Shown here in pieces: positions 45,240 to 51,990 of a stretch of DNA of 51,990 nucleotides. The notes under the pieces were generated by a model. That model searched no databases. It was not told where the DNA came from and worked only from the letters and a program-made list of their open reading frames with translations. Position numbers and translations under genes: made by a program. The stretch is taken from the NCBI GenBank assembly GCA_945860595.1, contig CAMAQV010000019.1, forward strand, positions 1-51,990. Direction: 5' to 3'. This DNA comes from Comamonas sp. lk (GTDB lineage: Bacteria > Pseudomonadota > Gammaproteobacteria > Burkholderiales > Burkholderiaceae_C). How positions within the stretch are numbered: the stretch's first letter is position 1; every line of letters starts with the position of its first letter.

Positions 45240-46808
45240 TTAAATCGCGCGCTCGGTCATCTGCTGGGCGATGTAATCCGCCTGGCGAATGGCCAAAGAC
45301 ACGATGGTCAGCGTGGGGTTCTCGGCGCCGCCGGTGGTGAACTGGCTGCCGTCGCTGATAAACAGGTTGGGAATGTCGTGCGTCTGGCCCCATTTATTCA
45401 CCACACCGTCCTGGGCCCGTGCGCTCATGCGGCTGGTTCCCAGGTTGTGGGTGGACGGGTAGGGCGGGGTGCGGTAGGTCTTGATCGCGCCGGCCGCTTG
45501 GTACACGCGCTCGCCCTGGGTGAACGCATGGTTGCGCATGGCGATGTCGTTGGGGTGGTCGTCAAAGTGGACGTTGGGCACGTAGTTACCCCACTGGTCT
45601 TTGACGTTGGTGTTCAGCGTCACGCGGTTGGTCTCGCGCGGCATGTCTTCACCCACCAGCCACATACCGGCCGTGTTGGTGTAGTGGTCCATCCACCAGG
45701 CGAATTCAGAGCCCCAGGCGCCGGGATCCAGGAAGGCTGCCATGAATGGCACGCCCAGGCTCAGGGTTTCCATCTCGTAGCCGCCTACAAAGCCGCGCGC
45801 CGGGTTATGTCCTGCCTCGTCGCGGATGATGCCAGCCATGGTCGTGCCACGGTACATGTGCACCGGATTTTTGAAAGCGGCGTAAACCGATCCGGTCATG
45901 TGGCGCATGTAGTTGCGACCCACTTGGCCGGAAGAGTTGGCCAGACCGTCTTTGAACATGTTTGAGGCCGACAGCAGCAGCAAACGTGGGGTCTCGATCG
46001 AGTTACCGGCAACCGCCACGATTCGGGCCTTTTGGCGTTGCTCTTTGCCGTCTTTGTCAAAGTACACGACGCCGGTCACTTTGCCGGAGGCGTTGTGCTC
46101 GATGCGAGTCACATGAGACGATGGGCGGATTTCGAAGTTACCGGTGGCCTCGGCCTTGGGGATTTCGGTGTACAGCGTGGACCATTTGGCCCCGCTCTTG
46201 CAGCCCTGGAAGCAAAAGCCCAGCTGCATACAACGTCCACGGCCGTCACGCGGCTGGCTATTGATGGCCATATTGCCGGTATGCACGTCCTGGTAGCCCA
46301 GCTTGGTAGCGCCGGCGTGCATGACCTTGAAATTGTTGTTGCCGGGCAGGCCGGGAATACCGTTGGTGCGGGTCACGCCCATTTTGTATTCGGCCTTGGC
46401 GTAGTAGGGCTCCAGGTCCTTCAAGGTGATGGGCCAGTCCAGCAAATTGGCGCCCGGCACATCGCCGTACACCGATTTGACGCGGAACTCATGCTCCTGG
46501 AGGCGCAGCGAGGCACCGGCCCAGTGGGTGGTCGAGCCGCCCACGGTCTTGCAAATCCAGGACGGGAGTCCCGCAAAGTCTTTGGCGACACGCCATGAGC
46601 CAGAGGTCGTGCGTTTGTCCAGCCAGGCCAGTTGCACGAAAGACTTCCACTCGTCGTTGATAAAGCTTGCTTGCGACTGCATCGCGCCGGCCTCGAGGAC
46701 CACCACCTTGATGCCTTTTTGGCACAGTTCATTGGCCAGTGTGCCGCCGCCCGCGCCCGAGCCGATAACGACGACTACGGAGTCGTCAGAAAAATCAAAT
46801 TTCGCCAT
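45240..46808 (-). CDS. GMC oxidoreductase, gluconate-2-dehydrogenase-type FAD subunit
   Basis: 522 aa. FAD-binding motif SVVVVIGSGAGGGTLANELCQKGIKVVVLEAG at 10-41; GMC features VGGSTTHWAGASLR and the C-terminal catalytic region HNLGTSRMSA, then GGAENPTLTIVSLAIRQADYI. GFCFQGCKSGAKWS contains two cysteines of the CxxxC type found near the Fe-S/FAD region in FAD-dependent sugar dehydrogenases. No signal peptide: in this family the protein is exported folded with the Tat-tagged small subunit, which is encoded 29 bp upstream. The substrate (sugar, sugar acid or alcohol) is unknown. Confidence 0.92.
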   Translation of the reverse strand: MAKFDFSDDSVVVVIGSGAGGGTLANELCQKGIKVVVLEAGAMQSQASFINDEWKSFVQLAWLDKRTTSGSWRVAKDFAGLPSWICKTVGGSTTHWAGASLRLQEHEFRVKSVYGDVPGANLLDWPITLKDLEPYYAKAEYKMGVTRTNGIPGLPGNNNFKVMHAGATKLGYQDVHTGNMAINSQPRDGRGRCMQLGFCFQGCKSGAKWSTLYTEIPKAEATGNFEIRPSSHVTRIEHNASGKVTGVVYFDKDGKEQRQKARIVAVAGNSIETPRLLLLSASNMFKDGLANSSGQVGRNYMRHMTGSVYAAFKNPVHMYRGTTMAGIIRDEAGHNPARGFVGGYEMETLSLGVPFMAAFLDPGAWGSEFAWWMDHYTNTAGMWLVGEDMPRETNRVTLNTNVKDQWGNYVPNVHFDDHPNDIAMRNHAFTQGERVYQAAGAIKTYRTPPYPSTHNLGTSRMSARAQDGVVNKWGQTHDIPNLFISDGSQFTTGGAENPTLTIVSLAIRQADYIAQQMTERAI

Positions 46809-46837
46809 GTTCTATCTCCTGTATGGGGTTGGGTTGC

Positions 46838-47467
46838 TTAGCCGAGGAAGGGCGGTGGGCTGGCTTCTTTGGATGGCGCCGGCAACCATTTGAGGTCTTG
46901 GAAACCGCGGGTGATGTACCCGCCTTTTTCCCAGGCCGAGCCGGGGTAGCCGAACACGGCGTAGGCCATATCGTTGTCATACAGCGAGGTGATGCACTGG
47001 CCGCGTACGGTGGCAAAGAAGGCGGTACCTTCCATGCTGCGTACGATGTCGTTGCGCTGCTTCTCGCTGGCTTTGGCAAAGTCTCCACCGCTAGACTTGT
47101 TGAGCCAGGCGATGCCGTCCTGCAGCATCTTGGCCGCGCCCGCGTCGCCGGCGGCTTTGCCGTCGAGGTCTTTGGCCAGCAGGGCATAGACCGCGTCGGG
47201 AAGCTTTTTGTGGGGGAACAGAATGCGGCCCATGGCCATCAGGGTCTGGCCTTCGGCCGTGGAGAGCTTTTTCAGCTCCAGCGCCCAGGCGGTGCTGGGC
47301 GCCAAGGTCGCCAACAGCGAACCGCCGGCCAAGGTACCCATCAAAAGGCCGGAGCCTTTGAGGAATTCGCGCCGCGCCAGCGGCAGATTGACTTTGCGGA
47401 CGATGCCGCTGTCTTCTTCGCAGCCCGCGATTTCGGGGCTGTCCTGGGCAATGGAAATGACACGCAT
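46838..47467 (-). CDS. Gluconate 2-dehydrogenase subunit 3 family protein (Tat-exported)
   Basis: 209 aa from ATG 47467, supported by GGAG about 9 nt upstream. A long n-region is followed by the twin-arginine motif ARREFLKGSGLLMG (R32-R33) and a hydrophobic stretch ending at STAWA. The mature part (ELKKLSTAEGQTLMAMGRILFPHKKLPDAVY) matches the small (gamma) subunit of FAD-dependent gluconate, sorbitol or glucose dehydrogenases, which acts as an export chaperone for the GMC subunit. First gene of the minus-strand run; divergent from the transglutaminase-like gene. Confidence 0.9.
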   Translation of the reverse strand: MRVISIAQDSPEIAGCEEDSGIVRKVNLPLARREFLKGSGLLMGTLAGGSLLATLAPSTAWALELKKLSTAEGQTLMAMGRILFPHKKLPDAVYALLAKDLDGKAAGDAGAAKMLQDGIAWLNKSSGGDFAKASEKQRNDIVRSMEGTAFFATVRGQCITSLYDNDMAYAVFGYPGSAWEKGGYITRGFQDLKWLPAPSKEASPPPFLG

Positions 47468-47700
47468 GTTTTGTCTCCGGTGTGTTAGTTGCATCCGCAC
47501 GGTTTCGTGCAGCGCGGCTGGAGTATCCGGTGGAAAAAGCGTCCGTGGGTGATAGCTGAATACCTACAGGGAAAACCCTCTACCCTCCAACATGGATGGC
47601 ATAAAATCCTCACGCTCCAGCGGAGCAGGGCAGGCCAAGCTACTTCAGTTACTGACGCGTTTCTTACCGGACTGCCTCCAATTTTTGGGCCTATCCCTTC
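47468..47700. promoter_or_regulatory. Divergent regulatory region with imperfect palindrome
   Basis: 233 bp between the Tat-exported subunit gene and the transglutaminase-like gene. TACAGGG-AAAA-CCCTCTA (47565-47582) is an inverted repeat with one mismatch per arm, roughly central, and could control both directions. A small perfect hairpin GCTCC-AGC-GGAGC lies at 47614-47626. A TAAAAT (-10-like) is at 47602-47607 but lacks a -35 at standard spacing. Confidence 0.4.
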
Positions 47701-48816
47701 ATGCAATATCCCATCTCCCGCCGCACGGTCCTTCAAGCCGCTTGCGTTTCTATGGTTTTTTCAGTTAGCAGTCCGCTGCTCGCACAGGACGCGGTGCGTC
47801 GCTTCGAGCCCAAGCCGCAGGGCTGGCGCACCTTCGATGTGACCACCACCGTGCAGATCAAGGCCGCATCCGGGGCCACCCGCGTCTGGTTGCCCGTGGC
47901 TTCTTTAGACACGCCGTGGCAGCGCACAGTGGACGTCAGCTACAGCGGCGAAGGCGCCGACCTGGAGTTGGTGCGCGACAAGGCCACAGGTGCCGCGACA
48001 TTAATGGCCAGCTTTGCTGCTGACAGCGCCCAACCGGCGGTCACCCTGGTCAACCGCGTCCAAACCCAAAACCGCGCCGCCGACCGGAACCAGCGCAAGC
48101 CCGCTATTAGCGAAGACGCCGCAGAGCTGCGTCGCTGGCTTGAACCCAGCGAGCTGATCACCACCGACGGCATCGTGCGCAAGGTGGCTACGCAAATTGT
48201 CAGCGGCGCGCGCACCGACCAGGAGAAAGCCCAGCGTATTTTTGACTGGGTGGTAATCAGCACCTATCGCGAACCCAAGGTGCGTGGCTGCGGCGTCGGC
48301 GACATCAAGACTATGCTGGAGACCGAAAACCTCAGCGGTAAATGCGCGGACATCAACTCCCTGTTTGTTGGCCTGTGCCGCGCAGTCGGCATTCCCGCCC
48401 GCGACATCTACGGCATCCGTCTGGTGCCCAGCGCCTTCGGTTACCGCGAGCTCGGCGGCAACCCGGCCAGCTTGAAGGGCGCGCAGCACTGCCGCGCCGA
48501 GGTGTATTTGAAGGCCCAAGGCTGGGTGGCGATGGACCCGGCCGATGTGACCAAAGTCATGCGCCAGGAAACCACGGAATGGATCAAAGATGCCGGCCAT
48601 CCTCTCGCGACGCCGGTGCGCAAAGCCTTGTTCGGCAGCTGGGAAGGCAACTGGATGGGCTACAACACGGCCAGTGACTTGACCTTGCCGCAGTCTGGCA
48701 ACAAGAAGCTGCCATTCTTGATGTACCCACAGGCGCAAACCGCCGCAGGCCTGCGCGACCCGTATGACCCGGACGCGTTTGCGTACCAGATCACGGCGCG
48801 CGAAATCACCGCCTGA
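47701..48816 (+). CDS. Tat-exported transglutaminase-like cysteine protease-fold protein
   Basis: 371 aa. A twin-arginine-type signal, ISRRTVLQAACVSMVFSVSSPLLAQ, lies at 5-29. The transglutaminase-core triad is visible: C215 (LSGKCADINSLFVGLCRAVGIPAR), H263 (KGAQHCRAEVYL) and D279 (GWVAMDPADV). The N-terminal domain (YDVTTTVQIK-like, RVWLPVASLDTPWQ) is a common beta-sandwich partner. These bacterial proteins may be peptidases or amidases, and the function is unknown. Followed by merT-like after 20 bp. Confidence 0.88.
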   Translation: MQYPISRRTVLQAACVSMVFSVSSPLLAQDAVRRFEPKPQGWRTFDVTTTVQIKAASGATRVWLPVASLDTPWQRTVDVSYSGEGADLELVRDKATGAATLMASFAADSAQPAVTLVNRVQTQNRAADRNQRKPAISEDAAELRRWLEPSELITTDGIVRKVATQIVSGARTDQEKAQRIFDWVVISTYREPKVRGCGVGDIKTMLETENLSGKCADINSLFVGLCRAVGIPARDIYGIRLVPSAFGYRELGGNPASLKGAQHCRAEVYLKAQGWVAMDPADVTKVMRQETTEWIKDAGHPLATPVRKALFGSWEGNWMGYNTASDLTLPQSGNKKLPFLMYPQAQTAAGLRDPYDPDAFAYQITAREITA

Positions 48817-48836
48817 GCATCCGCCTGAGAGATCGT

Positions 48837-49226
48837 ATGGAAGCTACACCGAACCTGGAAGCGCCACCGATTGGTGAGACCCGCCCGCCCGCGCCCGCCT
48901 TGGCGCTGGCGGGTTTGGCGGCCTTGCTGGCCTCGAGTTGCTGCGTGCTGCCGCTGGCTTTGGCGCTGGCCGGTATCTCCGGTGCCTGGATCAGCCAACT
49001 GCATGTGATGGAGCCGTATTCGGATGGCTTGCTGGCCTTGGCTTTCGGTGCCTTGGCATGGGCGGCGTGGCGTATTTACGGCAGGTCGGCGCAGATGCAG
49101 GCCGTATGCGAAACGGACGTCGTGTGCCAACCCGTCAGCCACCAGGTGCGTAACTGGTTCTGGCTGGTGTTGCTGATCACGCTGGTGCCTTTGCTGGTCC
49201 CGCTGGCGGCCCCTTGGTTTTATTGA
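48837..49226 (+). CDS. merT: MerT-like mercuric/metal ion transport protein
   Basis: 129 aa inner-membrane protein. First helix ALALAGLAALLASSCCVLPLALALAGISGAW carries the vicinal cysteine pair C35-C36, followed by the second pair C91 and C97 in AVCETDVVCQPV, the MerT arrangement for passing Hg(II) from MerP across the membrane. The final helix is NWFWLVLLITLVPLLVPL. merP follows after 16 bp. No merR or merA is present, so the physiological metal is uncertain. Confidence 0.85.
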   Translation: MEATPNLEAPPIGETRPPAPALALAGLAALLASSCCVLPLALALAGISGAWISQLHVMEPYSDGLLALAFGALAWAAWRIYGRSAQMQAVCETDVVCQPVSHQVRNWFWLVLLITLVPLLVPLAAPWFY

Positions 49227-49242
49227 TGGAGTCCGGTGCCGT

Positions 49243-49524
49243 ATGCGCTTGAACAAATTTCTTCTATCGGTGGTTGTGCTCTTCGTGTCCTTACCCGCCC
49301 TCGCTGCGGTTCAGCAGGTTACCCTCACCGTGCCCACCATGGACTGCGCCACCTGCCCGGTCACCATTCGCGTGGCTTTGATGAAAGTCCCCGGCGTGAA
49401 AAAGGCGCTTGTCAGCTACGCGCGCCGTACCGCCAAGGTCACGTTTGACGATGAAAAAACCACGGTCCAAGCGCTGACCCAGGCGACTGACGCAGCGGGC
49501 TACCCCTCGTTTCAGGCGGACTGA
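49243..49524 (+). CDS. merP: MerP-like periplasmic heavy-metal-binding protein
   Basis: 93 aa. Signal peptide MRLNKFLLSVVVLFVSLPALA, then an HMA domain with the metal motif MDCATC (C35, C38) in TVPTMDCATCPVTIRVALMKVPGVKKA. Canonical MerP has GMTCxxC; here the residue before Cys is Asp, as in some other HMA proteins. It would hand metal to the adjacent MerT-like protein. Its 3' end overlaps the convergent thioredoxin-like gene by 13 bp. Confidence 0.88.
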   Translation: MRLNKFLLSVVVLFVSLPALAAVQQVTLTVPTMDCATCPVTIRVALMKVPGVKKALVSYARRTAKVTFDDEKTTVQALTQATDAAGYPSFQAD

Positions 49525-50066
49525 AGGACGTCGCGCAGCCAGCGCGTTGCGGGTTCCTGATCCCATGCACATTCGCCGGTTACCGTAAACCGGATGCGGC
49601 CGCGCCGATCCACAACGACCGTGGTCGGGAAGATGCCAATACGCAGCGACTTCGCCGCCGAACCGTCCGCGTCCATCAGCACGGGCAGGGTCATGCCGGT
49701 AGTGGCCATGAAACGGCGCACAGCATTCGGTGACTCGCGGAAGTTCACGGCGAGGACCTGCAAACCCGCCTGGGCGTGACGCGCTGCGAGGCGCTCCAGC
49801 GATGGCATCTCGGCCCGGCAGGGTTCGCACCAACTGGCCCAGAAGTTCAGCACGACGACCTGCCCGGCTTGTTCAGACAGCTTCCACGGCTCCCCGTCCA
49901 GCATGGGTAGGGCCAGCGCGGGCTGGGGCTTTTGGCGCGGCCAGGGCTGCGGTTTGGGGGCATCAGCGAGGGCCATCGATAAGCCCGTGGACGTTGCCGC
50001 CAGCGCCAAACACTGGCGGCGCGTCATCGCGGCAGGGAGGCGGCTCAATGCGGCGCGAGCATCCAT
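49512..50066 (-). CDS. TlpA/ResA-like periplasmic thioredoxin
   Basis: 184 aa. The N-terminal MTRRQCLALAATSTGLSMALADA has a twin arginine and hydrophobic stretch, so export is likely. The thioredoxin-fold active site is W-C80-E-P-C83 in VVLNFWASWCEPCRAEMPSL, with the cis-Pro segment IGIFPTTVVVDRRGRI. TlpA/ResA relatives reduce apocytochrome c or copper-site cysteines. The start is uncertain: ATG 50066 overlaps iolB by 22 bp, and ATG 50027 begins just before the twin arginine. Its nearness to a cytochrome c cluster fits cytochrome maturation, but that is only context. Confidence 0.88.
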   Translation of the reverse strand: MDARAALSRLPAAMTRRQCLALAATSTGLSMALADAPKPQPWPRQKPQPALALPMLDGEPWKLSEQAGQVVVLNFWASWCEPCRAEMPSLERLAARHAQAGLQVLAVNFRESPNAVRRFMATTGMTLPVLMDADGSAAKSLRIGIFPTTVVVDRRGRIRFTVTGECAWDQEPATRWLRDVLQSA

Positions 50067-50863
50067 TCGTGCGCGGGGTCGTTCTTGAAAACCCAGAACC
50101 GGTTGGGGCCGGCCATAACGTTGAGGTAATACAGGTCATAGCCGTGCGGCGCGACCACCGGGTGGTAGCCACGCGGCACCATGACCACATCGTGGTTCTC
50201 CACGGCGCAGGCTTCGTCCAGGCTGCGGTCGTCGGTGTAGACGCGCTGAAAGGCAAAACCTTGCGGCGGATTCAGGCGGTGGTAATAGGTTTCTTCCAGC
50301 TGGGTTTCCACCGGGGGTTGCTCCAGATCGTGCTTGTGCGGCGGGTAGCTCGATGAATGGCTGGCCGGGGTCAGCACCTCGACCACCAGCAGGTGCGCAG
50401 CGGTCGGGTCGTCATGGGGCAGGATGTCGCAGATGTAGCGCGTGTTGCTGCCCTTGCCGCGCACGCTGCGGCGCATGCTGGCAGGGTCTAAGACCTTGAC
50501 CGCGCGCGCTTGCGGGTTGGCTCCGGCGGGGGCTGAGCACAGGCCGATTTCTGCGCCGCCCGTCAAGCCGGTGATGCTGACCGTGTGGCCCGCAGGCACA
50601 TAGACCGCAGCGGGCGACACCTCGTCAAACACGCTGCTGCGCGTGCCCAAGTTGGCGTAGCGCACACCCGCTACCGTGATATCCACCTTGCCGCTGAGCA
50701 CCACGATGCACAGCTCGCGTGTGCCGGTTTCCAGAGACTCGGTTTCACCCTCGGCCAGGCGGATGGCGCGAAAGCCCACATGGATCCAGCCCGCGCGCTG
50801 CGGCGTGACGTTGACGATCTCGCGCCCGTTCTTGTGGGCTTTGGCAAGGAGTGGGCTGACCAT
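50045..50863 (-). CDS. iolB: 5-deoxy-glucuronate isomerase IolB
   Basis: 272 aa. Isomerises 5-deoxy-glucuronate to 2-deoxy-5-keto-gluconate in myo-inositol catabolism. Cupin-type family with hallmark segments SSSYPPHKHDLEQPPVETQLEETYYHRLNPPQGFAFQRVY (His/Glu metal ligands) and VMVPRGYHPVVAPHGYDLYYLNVMAGPNRFW. It lies 9 bp downstream of iolE on the same strand, as in many iol operons. Confidence 0.95.
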   Translation of the reverse strand: MVSPLLAKAHKNGREIVNVTPQRAGWIHVGFRAIRLAEGETESLETGTRELCIVVLSGKVDITVAGVRYANLGTRSSVFDEVSPAAVYVPAGHTVSITGLTGGAEIGLCSAPAGANPQARAVKVLDPASMRRSVRGKGSNTRYICDILPHDDPTAAHLLVVEVLTPASHSSSYPPHKHDLEQPPVETQLEETYYHRLNPPQGFAFQRVYTDDRSLDEACAVENHDVVMVPRGYHPVVAPHGYDLYYLNVMAGPNRFWVFKNDPAHEWMLAPH

Positions 50864-50872
50864 GGCGCGCTC

Positions 50873-51799
50873 CTAGTGCTGGCTGGCGACCAGATCGCGC
50901 AGGGTCTCAAAACCTTTTTTGGCGTAGTCGTAGCTCGGGGCCACCGCCGGGTCTTGCTCGGCCTCGACGACCAGCCAACCCTCATACCCGGCCGCATGCA
51001 GCATGCCCAGCACTTTGGCAAAGTCAATGCTGCCATCGCCGGGCACGGTGAATACGCCATTGAGCACGCCGTTCAAAAAGCTCCAGCCCTCGTTGCGGGC
51101 TTTGGCAATCACCGGCGTGCGCACGTCTTTGCAATGCACATGGACCACGCGTTGAATATGTTTTTGCAGCACGGTGCTGGGGTCGGCTGCGCCGCCGAAA
51201 TAGGCGTGGCCGGTGTCAAAGAGCAAGAACACTGTGGCCGGGTCGGTCAGCTGCATCAGCATGTCAATGTCTTGCGGCGATTCGACATACGCGCCCATGT
51301 GGTGGTGGTAGGCCAGGCGGATGCCGTAGTGCGTGATCAGGTGCGCGCCAAAAGCGTTCAGCCGCTCGGCATAAGCCTGCCACAGTGCTGCATTGGCAAA
51401 CTGCGGACGGCGCTCCACCGGAGTGTCGATCTGCCCCTGCACGGTGCCCGCGCACTCGCCGTAGACCACCACCGTCACGCCGTTGTATTGCAGCTTTTCC
51501 ATGTGCGCTTTGCAGCGGGCAATTTCTGCCGCGACGGATTGCGCGTTGTCCTGCCCAGGTTCCAGTTCTGCCAGAAAGCCCGAGTACCAGCCCGACACAC
51601 AAGCCAGTTGGTAGGCATCGAGTTGCGCTTTGAGGCCTGGGCCGTCTTTGGCGAATTTGTTACCCAGCTCAAAGCCGGCGTAGCCGATTTCTTTACCTTC
51701 GCTCAGCGCCGTTTCCAGTGGTGTTTCGCCGCCGAGTTCGGGCAGGTCGTCGTTCATCCAGCTGATGGGGTTGATGCCTATGCGTACGTTCCAGCTCAT
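50873..51799 (-). CDS. iolE: myo-inosose-2 dehydratase IolE
   Basis: 308 aa. Dehydrates 2-keto-myo-inositol, the second step of inositol catabolism. N-terminus MSWNVRIGINPISWMNDDLPELGGETPLE is characteristic; AP-endonuclease-2-fold metal residues occur in LAYHHHMGAYVESPQDID, VFLLFDTGHAYFGG, VVHVHCKDVR and LVVEAEQDP. AAGGAA lies just upstream of the start on the minus strand. The rest of the iol pathway would lie outside the window. Confidence 0.95.
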   Translation of the reverse strand: MSWNVRIGINPISWMNDDLPELGGETPLETALSEGKEIGYAGFELGNKFAKDGPGLKAQLDAYQLACVSGWYSGFLAELEPGQDNAQSVAAEIARCKAHMEKLQYNGVTVVVYGECAGTVQGQIDTPVERRPQFANAALWQAYAERLNAFGAHLITHYGIRLAYHHHMGAYVESPQDIDMLMQLTDPATVFLLFDTGHAYFGGAADPSTVLQKHIQRVVHVHCKDVRTPVIAKARNEGWSFLNGVLNGVFTVPGDGSIDFAKVLGMLHAAGYEGWLVVEAEQDPAVAPSYDYAKKGFETLRDLVASQH

Positions 51800-51951
51800 G
51801 CCATATTCCTTGTTGGAGTAGTCAATAAAAATAGAAATCAGATCAGTAGTGTCCCAACGTTGTCACATCAGGGTTGCGTAAGTTAATGATTTACCTTGTT
51901 TTTTCATCATTTCAGTCTGGTCTCGATTTGAATTTCGATTCCATGACTTAT
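51800..51951. promoter_or_regulatory. AT-rich region upstream of iolE
   Basis: More AT-rich than the neighbouring genes. On the plus strand TTGTCA (51860-51865) with GTTAAT (51882-51887) at 16-bp spacing is a weak sigma-70 candidate for the gene leaving the right edge. A direct repeat TCGATT occurs at 51923-51928 and 51935-51940, 12 bp apart, a helical-turn spacing that could hold a regulator. Promoter assignments are tentative. Confidence 0.35.
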
Positions 51952-51979
51952 GGTCTTTTGCGTTCGCACGCAAAGGACC
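51952..51979 (+). promoter_or_regulatory. Stem-loop covering the ribosome binding site of the edge gene
   Basis: GGTCTTTTGCGT (51952-51963) and ACGCAAAGGACC (51968-51979) form a 12-bp stem around TCGC. In RNA the single DNA mismatch becomes a U-G wobble, so all positions pair. The 3' arm contains AAAGGA (51972-51977), the Shine-Dalgarno-like sequence 5 nt before ATG 51983, so translation initiation would be masked when the stem forms. Confidence 0.65.
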
Positions 51980-51982
51980 GCA

Positions 51983-51990
51983 ATGAACCA
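51983..51990 (+). CDS. Possible start of a gene leaving the window
   Basis: ATG at 51983 with AAAGGA 5 nt upstream; only the first two full codons (Met-Asn) and part of a third are inside the window. It is divergent from iolE, the place where iol clusters often carry a transcriptional regulator, but nothing of the product is visible, so the call rests on start signals only. Confidence 0.35.

Noticed and set aside
48837..49524. Mercury resistance operon
   Set aside because: Only merT- and merP-like genes are present; there is no merR, merA or merD, so a resistance operon is not shown.

Overview
The window looks like a chromosomal segment of a GC-rich betaproteobacterium, most likely Burkholderiales/Comamonadaceae (Rhodoferax/Polaromonas-like). 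This placement rests on gene content and order (hemA-prfA-prmC; ubiE-Tim44-ubiJ-ubiB-fmdB-DUF502-aspS; aapJQMP; a long DUF3683 FAD/Fe-S fusion) and is an inference, not a database result. Coding density is very high, no gap reaches 300 bp, and I see no rRNA, tRNA, CRISPR or insertion sequence.

Positions 1-11,700 are mostly housekeeping. They hold the 3' part of a ParA-type ATPase, mutL-miaA (minus strand), leuA, a MazEF toxin-antitoxin pair with a clear palindromic promoter/operator, a hypothetical protein, the minus-strand hemA-prfA-prmC run, a small membrane protein coupled to a GNAT acetyltransferase, and ugpQ. Positions 11,800-25,600 carry, on the plus strand, the 1298-residue DUF3683/FAD/4Fe-4S/CCG oxidoreductase, the ubiquinone block (DUF971, ubiE, Tim44-like, ubiJ, ubiB), fmdB, DUF502, aspS and a YbbP-type permease.

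Positions 25,600-35,500 turn to nutrient handling: an enolase-superfamily acid-sugar dehydratase-like enzyme divergent from a GMC oxidoreductase across a short palindrome, ettA, and the minus-strand general amino-acid importer aapJ-Q-M-P, whose last gene overlaps a DMT-family exporter. Positions 35,500-39,500 hold a serine hydrolase, a saccharopine-dehydrogenase-like reductase and a translationally coupled BtpA/phosphoribosyltransferase pair.

The most unusual stretch is 39,480-50,070. A plus-strand run (membrane protein, NadR-like kinase, lipoprotein, pentaheme cytochrome c fusion) meets a minus-strand run. From its 5' end that run consists of a Tat-exported gluconate-2-dehydrogenase-type small subunit, a GMC FAD subunit, a ribbon-helix-helix regulator, an intrinsic terminator, a long (eukaryote-like) glyoxalase I, a monoheme cytochrome c, a short (E. 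coli-like) glyoxalase I and a 2OG-Fe(II) oxygenase. I read this as a candidate periplasmic dehydrogenase/electron-transfer system coupled to oxoaldehyde detoxification. Divergent from it lie a Tat-exported transglutaminase-like protein and merTP without merA, facing a TlpA-like thioredoxin. The right edge is an inositol catabolism segment (iolE, iolB), followed by a strong hairpin that would pair with the ribosome binding site of a gene leaving the window.
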